Shown here piece by piece: positions 28,379 to 33,828 of a DNA stretch of 33,828 bases. Under the pieces are notes generated by a model, which was given only the letters and a program-made list of their open reading frames with translations, searched no databases and was not told where the DNA came from. The position numbers were made by a program, and so were the translations under genes. Where the stretch lies: assembly GCA_009922595.1 (NCBI GenBank), contig RFVC01000021.1, positions 1 to 33,828 on the forward strand, in the 5' to 3' direction. The DNA comes from Gammaproteobacteria bacterium. GTDB taxonomy: Bacteria; Pseudomonadota; Gammaproteobacteria; Pseudomonadales; Pseudohongiellaceae. Within the stretch, counting starts at the first letter, position 1. Each line of letters starts with the position of its first letter.

Positions 28379-29558
28379 AACGTTATTCAGCTTCATAATA
28401 TTGGTTCTGGTTTCTTTTGGTATCCAGGCGCAGCCATTTCCGTTGGGCGAAGGTCCCTGGTTTTTTGATACCTATGCACCGTCATCAAAAATCAAAGTGT
28501 CCATAGTAGCCAGGGGTATTGAGAATCCCTGGGGCATGGTGTTTCTCCCCAGCGGCAATATCCTGGTAGCACAGAAACCAGGCGGTATTCGCATTATTCG
28601 CGATGGCGTCCTTGATGATCAGGTTGTTAGTGGTACGCCACAAGTGCAGGTGGCCTCAAGTGGCGGCTTGATGGACCTGTCCCTGCACCCGGATTTTGAC
28701 AATAACCGCCTGGTGTATTTCACCTACGCCAAAAACGCGGAACCATCCGCCGGTGCAGACTACTATGCCACCACGGTTATGGCGCGCGGGCGTCTCAATG
28801 CGGCCGAAACGGCACTGGAAAATGTCGAGGACATCTTTGTGGCGAACGCATGGGATACAGCGCCGGGCGGGCATGGCTCGCGGTTACGGTTTGCAGCGGA
28901 TGGCACCGTGTTCATGTCATCGCCTTTTCGCCGCAACATGGAAAAGCCTCAGGACACCATGAGTCATATCAGTAAAATTCTCCGTCTTAATGATGACGGC
29001 TCTGTACCGGCCGATAATCCTTTTGTTGGCAGCGATACCCATCTTGCCGAGATCTGGAGTATTGGCCACCGCGCTGTTGAAGGCCTGGCCTTTCACCCCG
29101 TAACCGGTGAACTCTGGGCCAGTGAACATGGGCCGCTTGGGGGTGATGAAGTCAATATCATCCAGAAAGGGGGCAACTTCGGCTGGCCGGTTGTGACCTA
29201 TGGCCGCGACTATGATGGTACAAGGGTGGCGCCCAGGCCCTGGATGGAGGGAATGCTTCAGCCCGAGATTTTCTGGGTTCCTTCAATCGCGACTTCAGGC
29301 ATGATGTTTTATACCGGTGACGTGTTTCCCCAATGGAAAAACAACCTCTTTGTCGGCTCTTTAATGACGGCCAGGGTGCCGGGGACAGGGCATATAGAAA
29401 GGATAGAATTTAATGAAAATGGCGAGCAGCGCCGCGAATCACTTTTAACTATCCTCAAACAGAGGGTGCGGGATGTTCAGCAGGGACCGGACGACTTGAT
29501 CTATGTGCTTACAGAGGAATCTGACGGTGCACTGCTGGTCATTGAACCTGTCGAGTAG
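28365..29558 (+). CDS. Secreted PQQ-dependent aldose sugar dehydrogenase (YliI/Asd family)
   Basis: Family members oxidise aldoses in the periplasm with PQQ on a six-bladed propeller. The GTG at 28365 is chosen because a strong GGGGAGG ribosome binding site lies six bases upstream. The resulting 397 residues start with a signal peptide cleaved about IQA/QPF. Family blocks are present: NPWGMVFLPSG, GGLMDLSLHPDF, the probable catalytic His170 in PGGHGSRL, IGHRAVEGLAFHP, and ASEHGPLGGDEVN followed by GGNFGWP. The gene begins inside the end of the PepSY gene. Its stop is four bases from the convergent unknown gene, leaving no space for a terminator. Confidence 0.92.
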   Translation: MFRIKTLFSFIILVLVSFGIQAQPFPLGEGPWFFDTYAPSSKIKVSIVARGIENPWGMVFLPSGNILVAQKPGGIRIIRDGVLDDQVVSGTPQVQVASSGGLMDLSLHPDFDNNRLVYFTYAKNAEPSAGADYYATTVMARGRLNAAETALENVEDIFVANAWDTAPGGHGSRLRFAADGTVFMSSPFRRNMEKPQDTMSHISKILRLNDDGSVPADNPFVGSDTHLAEIWSIGHRAVEGLAFHPVTGELWASEHGPLGGDEVNIIQKGGNFGWPVVTYGRDYDGTRVAPRPWMEGMLQPEIFWVPSIATSGMMFYTGDVFPQWKNNLFVGSLMTARVPGTGHIERIEFNENGEQRRESLLTILKQRVRDVQQGPDDLIYVLTEESDGALLVIEPVE

Positions 29559-29562
29559 GAAA

Positions 29563-30510
29563 TTAATAGATTTCAATCTTCGGGTTCAAGACCTCATAGA
29601 TTCGCTCAAAATTAGCGGTATAGAAAGCGTCCATAATTTCTGACTGTAGTTCCTGAACGTTGCCCTCGAACTCGGGAGACACGGAAACGCGCAGGGTTTT
29701 CCCACCTTCTAGTAACTTCCCGATTCTAAGTACAAGATCTTTGGCGACAAACTGGAACTGCTGTGGGGCGAAGACCGCCAAGGCCTGCATTTGCTGCATC
29801 AGCTGCTGACGATACTCGGAAGGATCGAGGTCAACGGCTTCACCCTGGGCTGCCAGTATAGCCGGCACCAGACCCATATCCTGTACTGTAATCTCGGCTC
29901 CCAAGATCCTGCTATCCTGAAGCGAGGAGGAGTACTGTGTAGCACTTGTGCCTGGGCCCAGGCCAACAGAGTCAAGCTGCAATAGCGAAATGTTCTCAAT
30001 TTCAGAACTGGCCGTCAGCAGGAAGGAGCCTGGCAGCTCGATGGAAAAATCATTTTCCATGTAGTGCTTATTATCGGGAGAATAGTCATATCCATACGCC
30101 ACTGAAATCGGCAGTACATCTTCATCAATGATGGATTCGATATAGGTGTGCCAGGCACTTGTAGACAGGTTGTTTGTAGCAGGTATCCCGCCTGGAAAAT
30201 GCATGCCGCTTACTGACAGTTTCAGGTGATGGGGAAATTCATTGAAGTAGTCAAATTCGCTTACTGCTATCTCCTTAAGGACATATTCGTTATTCTCAGT
30301 ATCAACGACGTGCAGGTCCCGCATAATGATCTCTCCGTCTGGCATTAGCCAGACAACGGCATAATCAAGCGACTGGTAGTAACCTGCGCTTACGAATTCT
30401 TCCATGCGTTCATCCACCATGGAGCGTATTCTTAAATTAAGAGCGATAAAAGCAGCGCCGACAATGAGGAACAACCCGGAGAGGAGAAGAAAAGTACTTT
30501 TTTTCGTCAT
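29563..30510 (-). CDS. Membrane-anchored periplasmic protein of unknown function
   Basis: A 315-residue protein with one N-terminal membrane helix (about residues 6-26) and no cleavage site that I trust, so it is probably anchored in the inner membrane with the rest in the periplasm. The body is rich in beta strands, with paired hydrophobic repeats (IIMRDLHVVD, HLKLSVSGMHF, LLQLDSVGLG, AEITVQDMG), somewhat like AsmA or DUF945 proteins. The family cannot be settled by eye. It is transcribed towards the PQQ aldose dehydrogenase. Confidence 0.7.
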   Translation of the reverse strand: MTKKSTFLLLSGLFLIVGAAFIALNLRIRSMVDERMEEFVSAGYYQSLDYAVVWLMPDGEIIMRDLHVVDTENNEYVLKEIAVSEFDYFNEFPHHLKLSVSGMHFPGGIPATNNLSTSAWHTYIESIIDEDVLPISVAYGYDYSPDNKHYMENDFSIELPGSFLLTASSEIENISLLQLDSVGLGPGTSATQYSSSLQDSRILGAEITVQDMGLVPAILAAQGEAVDLDPSEYRQQLMQQMQALAVFAPQQFQFVAKDLVLRIGKLLEGGKTLRVSVSPEFEGNVQELQSEIMDAFYTANFERIYEVLNPKIEIY

Positions 30511-30842
30511 GACTTTAAAGCAGTTAACAAAAACGTGGCTTATTTGGGACTACAATGTTCCTAAGATTAAGGATAGCCTGAGAGCTTGTCCAAATAAAAT
30601 CGATAAAATTTACAAATTTACGGGGATTTTTAATTATCCGCTTAAGTAACCTATTCATTGGAAACAACAAGAATGAAAGTAAAACTCCAGAGTATTGCCA
30701 AACAAAAGAATGAGAGCACCCTCATGGAAGAATTGTCCGCCGGAGAGGTAACAGAGGGCCTAGGCATTCAATGTGATGAGTTCGACGTTTGTGTCGGCCA
30801 TGGCTGGCTCATGATGACGTCGAGATCAATGGGTAATGTGTT
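30511..30842. other. Intergenic region between unknown anchored protein and lipase gene
   Basis: This 332-base stretch is A/T-rich in its first half. It must hold the divergent promoters for the flanking genes, but no -35/-10 pair of good quality was found. A plus-strand frame starting about 30658-30673 and running to 30972 overlaps the lipase signal peptide out of frame. Its product resembles nothing I know, and it is not called. The lipase frame itself has a stop at 30834-30836. Confidence 0.5.
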
Positions 30843-31577
30843 GTGTGCCAGCGGTTTCCGATTTTCTGTTTGCTCTTTGCATTGGCCGTCAATTCTCCTC
30901 CGGCCATCGCCGCAGACTGTGTCATTTTACTGCACGGACTGGGTCGGACATCTATATCACTCAACAGGATAGAGCGCTCACTTCTCGAGGAGGATTTCCT
31001 GGTTGCTAATATACAGTACCCTTCCCGCCGTAATATTATTGAGGAACTGGCGGCGCTTGCCGTTGAAGAAGGAGTACAGAATTGCCGGCAGCAGGGAGCC
31101 GAAGGCATTAATTTTCTAACCCACTCAATGGGGGGGATCTTGGTGCGTCATTACCTGGAAGATAACGTCATCAATGGTCTGCACCGTGTTGTTATGCTGG
31201 CGCCTCCTAACCAGGGGAGCGAAATAGTAGACGCTTACCGGAATGTTCCTGGTTATCAATTACTGAGCGGACCTGCGGGACTCCAGCTTGGTACTGATCC
31301 AGACAGTGTGCCCAGTCAGCTGGGTTCAGTAGCGTTTGAGCTGGGCGTTATTGCGGGTAATAAAACCATCAATTTCATTCTTTCGCAGTTCCTTAAAAAT
31401 CCCGATGACGGCAAGGTCAGCGTGGCCAGTACGCGTGTTGAGGGGATGTGTGCGTTCATAGAAATGTCGACAACGCATGCGATGATGATGCGTAACCGCC
31501 GGGTCATTGCTGAGGCAATCCGGTTTTTGCAAACAGGGCGTTTTGAAGGAGATAAGGCTGAAAACGATTTGTGCTAG
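30843..31577 (+). CDS. Secreted lipase/esterase-like alpha/beta hydrolase
   Basis: The 244-residue product has a signal peptide (cleavage near AIA/ADC) and an alpha/beta hydrolase core. The oxyanion block is LLHGLG (29-34), the nucleophile is Ser95 in HSMGG, Asp188 or Asp189 lies in PDDGKVS, and the catalytic His212 is in STTHAMM. The lid domain is small. Similar proteins are annotated as lipases or EstA-like hydrolases; the substrate is unknown. The start is GTG at 30843, the first codon possible after an in-frame TAA nine bases before. The stop shares the palindrome CTAG with the stop of ispB on the other strand. Confidence 0.82.
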   Translation: MCQRFPIFCLLFALAVNSPPAIAADCVILLHGLGRTSISLNRIERSLLEEDFLVANIQYPSRRNIIEELAALAVEEGVQNCRQQGAEGINFLTHSMGGILVRHYLEDNVINGLHRVVMLAPPNQGSEIVDAYRNVPGYQLLSGPAGLQLGTDPDSVPSQLGSVAFELGVIAGNKTINFILSQFLKNPDDGKVSVASTRVEGMCAFIEMSTTHAMMMRNRRVIAEAIRFLQTGRFEGDKAENDLC

Positions 31578-32539
31578 CAGCTTCGATTCAGTGCGGCATC
31601 GGCTACGGCTGCAAGGCCGTCTTTGAATTCATTATCAGGAAGACAGTCAAGACAAGTCAGTGCGGTTTCAATGCACTGGTTGGCCCTGTTTTTCGTGTAA
31701 TCAAGTGCGCCCGATCCCATCACTGTCTCGACGATGTTGTCCAGATGATCCAGGCCGCCGTGCCGGATAGCATTCTCTATCAGGGCTTTTTCTTTGCTGC
31801 TGCCATTCTGCATGGCATAGATAAGTGGTAACGTGGGTTTTCCCTCTGCCAGGTCATCCCCGACATTTTTGCCCATGGTCTCGCTGGAACCGCTGTAATC
31901 GAGAACATCATCCACCAGCTGAAAGGCCATGCCGACCTGCAGGCCGAACTGGTGTAGGTTGCCCTGGATAAAGTCATTGGCGCCGGCAAGGATGGCAGCG
32001 GATTTACAGGCCCCGGCAAAAAGTATGGCGGTCTTGTTCAGGATGACTTCCAAGTAATCATCTTCAGTCGCCTTGGTGTTGTGCTGATTCACCAACTGAA
32101 GCACTTCGCCCTCGGAAATCTTGTTGGTAGTGCTGGCCATGACATCCATTATGGCCATGTCGCCTATTCCGACCAGCAGTTCAAAGGCCCTGGAGTAAAT
32201 AAAGTCGCCCACCAGCACGCTCGATGGGTTGTCCCATTTTGTGTTGGCTGTGGGTCGGCCCCGCCGCATCTCAGACATATCAACTACATCATCGTGCAGC
32301 AGCGTGGCGGTGTGTAGAAATTCGATAACGGTGGCCAGCTCGATATGATTGTTGCCCTCGTATCCCAAATTATTGCTTGTTAGGAGAACAAGGACAGGGC
32401 GAATGCGCTTACCGCCAGCTCCTATGATGTGTTGGCCAATCGATTCAATCAGTGGGACATCGGAGTGCAGCTGTGCCACCACGGTCTGGTTCAGCGCCGA
32501 GAAATCATCCTCAACGATTTTGTGTATATGCGATACCAT
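31574..32539 (-). CDS. ispB: Octaprenyl-diphosphate synthase
   Basis: IspB extends farnesyl diphosphate to the long prenyl chain of ubiquinone. The 321-residue protein has GKRIRP (43-48), the first aspartate-rich motif DDVVD (83-87) followed by RRGRPTAN, and the second DDVLD (210-214), which mark a trans-prenyl synthase. Octaprenyl is the usual product in related genera, but chain length (8 or 9) cannot be read with certainty. A ribosome binding site AGGG lies six bases before the ATG. It diverges from rplU, as in E. coli and Pseudomonas. Confidence 0.94.
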   Translation of the reverse strand: MVSHIHKIVEDDFSALNQTVVAQLHSDVPLIESIGQHIIGAGGKRIRPVLVLLTSNNLGYEGNNHIELATVIEFLHTATLLHDDVVDMSEMRRGRPTANTKWDNPSSVLVGDFIYSRAFELLVGIGDMAIMDVMASTTNKISEGEVLQLVNQHNTKATEDDYLEVILNKTAILFAGACKSAAILAGANDFIQGNLHQFGLQVGMAFQLVDDVLDYSGSSETMGKNVGDDLAEGKPTLPLIYAMQNGSSKEKALIENAIRHGGLDHLDNIVETVMGSGALDYTKNRANQCIETALTCLDCLPDNEFKDGLAAVADAALNRSC

Positions 32540-32596
32540 TGCCAGCCCTGGATATCCCCTTTCTTGTCCTAGAAACTGCTCTGAAATGAAAGCCGA

Positions 32597-32625
32597 ATGC
32601 TAGAGTTGGCCTCCGGCAAAGTCAA
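32597..32625 (-). promoter_or_regulatory. Sigma70-type promoter for ispB
   Basis: On the minus strand TTGACT (32620-32625) and TAGCAT (32597-32602) are separated by 17 bases. The start would be near 32590, which gives a leader of about 50 bases before ispB. Confidence 0.6.
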
Positions 32626-32702
32626 GGAATACGGGCATTTCAAGCCTGGTATCGGTTTGGCGGCGAGTGCAGCCCGGGGCCCCAAAAAGTGGCCTTATTT
32701 GG

Positions 32703-32731
32703 TTGCGAATTGGGGGCTCTTCCCGTACAAT
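32703..32731 (+). promoter_or_regulatory. Sigma70-type promoter for rplU-rpmA
   Basis: TTGCGA (32703-32708) and TACAAT (32726-32731) are separated by exactly 17 bases. Transcription should start near 32738, which leaves a leader of about 165 bases before rplU. Confidence 0.65.
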
Positions 32732-32737
32732 TCCGGC

Positions 32738-32903
32738 CCTCGTTAAGACCAGCCCTTCTCCAAACCTGAATTTTGCATCCAACTGGGTGCCATGAGGGGA
32801 TCATTGCACGGTAAATTGTGTATCGTGAGCTGGTAAAAAAGGTTACTAAAGGGTCAGGAAAATCACCTTTCCCTTAGATAGCAAAACGCTATTGGAGACT
32901 AAT
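32738..32903 (+). promoter_or_regulatory. Long rplU leader with possible regulatory RNA structure
   Basis: The region between the promoter and the rplU start holds no gene. Near its end two helices can be drawn that interleave: AAAGGT (32838-32843) with ACCTTT (32865-32870), and AAGGG (32849-32853) with CCCTT (32871-32875). A small hairpin (ATAGC/GCTAT, 32878-32892) then ends next to the ribosome binding site. This arrangement could serve ribosomal-protein autoregulation, but that is a guess. Confidence 0.35.
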
Positions 32904-33326
32904 ATGTACGCGGTAATTGAAAGTGGTGGCAAACAGCATAGGGTCACAGAAGGTGAAGTGCTGAAACTGGAAAAAATTGAAGCCAGCACTGGTGACAAAG
33001 TAGATTTTGACAAAGTCCTAATGGTTGGTGAAGGTGCAGACGTAGAAGTAGGCACTCCCTACGTAAAGTCTGGCAAGGTGACTGCTGAAGTTATCAGTCA
33101 CGGTCGCGGTGACAAGGTGAAGATCATCAAGTTCAACCGTCGCAAGCACCACAAGAAGCAGATGGGTCATCGCCAGTGGTTCACTGAAGTAAAGATCACC
33201 GAGATTTCCACTACAGGCGCCTCTGGCAACAATGCAAAAGCTGAGGCAGCTCCTAAAAAAGAAGCGGCAGCTAAAAAAGCCGCTCCTAAAGCCAAGGCAA
33301 AAGCCAAAGAAGAAAGCAAAGACTAG
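32904..33326 (+). CDS. rplU: 50S ribosomal protein bL21 with C-terminal extension
   Basis: bL21 binds 23S rRNA in the large subunit. The ATG at 32904 has a GGAG ribosome binding site seven bases upstream and gives [11 protein letters not shown], the canonical start; the TTG at 32892 lies within that region and is rejected. The core of about 103 residues ends near KITEIST. About 37 more residues follow, almost all Lys, Ala, Glu and Pro (repeats such as [14 protein letters not shown]), forming a basic tail absent from E. coli L21. It is cotranscribed with rpmA. Confidence 0.95.
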   Translation: MYAVIESGGKQHRVTEGEVLKLEKIEASTGDKVDFDKVLMVGEGADVEVGTPYVKSGKVTAEVISHGRGDKVKIIKFNRRKHHKKQMGHRQWFTEVKITEISTTGASGNNAKAEAAPKKEAAAKKAAPKAKAKAKEESKD

Positions 33327-33369
33327 TTAATCAAGACGCTTAAGCAGAAAAGACTTACAGGAGACCATC

Positions 33370-33633
33370 ATGGCTCATAAGAAAGCAGGCGGTAGCACTA
33401 ATAACGGCAGAGATTCGGTATCGAAACGCCTTGGCGTCAAACGCTTTGGTGGTGAAAAGGTTCTGGCTGGTAATATAATCGTGCGTCAGCGTGGCACCCA
33501 TTTTCACCCCGGCACCAACGTCGGCTGTGGAAAAGACCACACCTTGTTTGCAAAAGCCGATGGCGTTGTTAAATTTCAGGTGAAAGGCCCGAAAAACCGT
33601 CGCTTTGTCAGCATCGAGACGGCAACTGCCTGA
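33370..33633 (+). CDS. rpmA: 50S ribosomal protein bL27
   Basis: bL27 lies near the peptidyl transferase centre with its N-terminus reaching the tRNA ends. The 87-residue product begins [10 protein letters not shown], without the cleavable N-terminal extension found in Firmicutes. It keeps [16 protein letters not shown] and [16 protein letters not shown] ribosome binding site precedes the ATG. It follows rplU by 43 bases and is followed by a strong terminator. Confidence 0.98.
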   Translation: MAHKKAGGSTNNGRDSVSKRLGVKRFGGEKVLAGNIIVRQRGTHFHPGTNVGCGKDHTLFAKADGVVKFQVKGPKNRRFVSIETATA

Positions 33634-33659
33634 ATTTCACCAGGCCATTAAGTATTTAA

Positions 33660-33828
<169 letters not shown>

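Noticed and set aside
20580-29558. A complete PQQ biosynthesis or methanol oxidation island
   Set aside because: No pqqA-E genes, separate cytochrome c partner or solute-binding partner gene are present. Two PQQ enzymes alone do not make such an island.
30658-30972. Plus-strand open frame of 104 codons before the lipase gene
   Set aside because: It overlaps the lipase signal peptide in another frame, has no good ribosome binding site, and its later part is clearly the shadow of the lipase frame. The first 50 codons could be coding but cannot be supported.

Overview
The window is a compact chromosomal segment of a gammaproteobacterium. The left part keeps a gene order that I recall from Pseudomonas: tRNA-Met, ychF, pth, rplY, prs, tRNA-Gln, ispE, lolB, a TPR lipoprotein gene, then divergently hemA, prfA, prmC and moeB. 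Later blocks, gatCAB diverging from mreBCD and ispB diverging from rplU-rpmA-obg, are also typical of Pseudomonadales and Cellvibrionales-like bacteria. Mixed base composition and very short intergenic gaps suit a free-living, possibly marine member; that placement is inference. No phage, insertion sequence, CRISPR array or rRNA was seen.

Layout. Positions 1-7289 are a minus-strand housekeeping block: translation (two tRNAs, pth, rplY, ychF), PRPP and isoprenoid synthesis (prs, ispE) and outer-membrane lipoprotein assembly (lolB, TPR lipoprotein). Positions 7561-12630 run on the plus strand: haem precursor synthesis (hemA), translation termination (prfA, prmC), a MoeB/ThiF enzyme, a YceI-like secreted protein and a small lipoprotein. 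A zinc-ribbon membrane protein gene, an RhlB-like helicase gene and a small PA4642-like gene follow. The Glu/Asp-tRNA amidotransferase genes (gatCAB, minus) then diverge from the cell-shape genes mreBCD (plus).

The accessory part is 20580-31577. It holds a lipoprotein quinohaemoprotein (PQQ) alcohol dehydrogenase, an unknown lipoprotein, a YeiH-type transporter coupled to a 69-residue membrane protein and a four-helix PepSY protein, a methyltransferase pseudogene with two nonsense codons, a second PepSY membrane protein coupled to a secreted PQQ aldose dehydrogenase, an anchored protein of unknown function and a secreted lipase-like hydrolase. Two periplasmic PQQ enzymes beside two membrane proteins of the family that includes haem-binding siderophore reductases suggest a periplasm-facing redox module. 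This is an inference from gene arrangement. The window closes with ispB, rplU, rpmA and the start of obg.

The most unusual single observation is mreC. It has no ATG, GTG or TTG start that would preserve its membrane anchor. Its reading frame fits initiation at an ATC codon placed six bases after a good ribosome binding site, and from there it aligns without gaps to the E. coli MreC N-terminus as I recall it.
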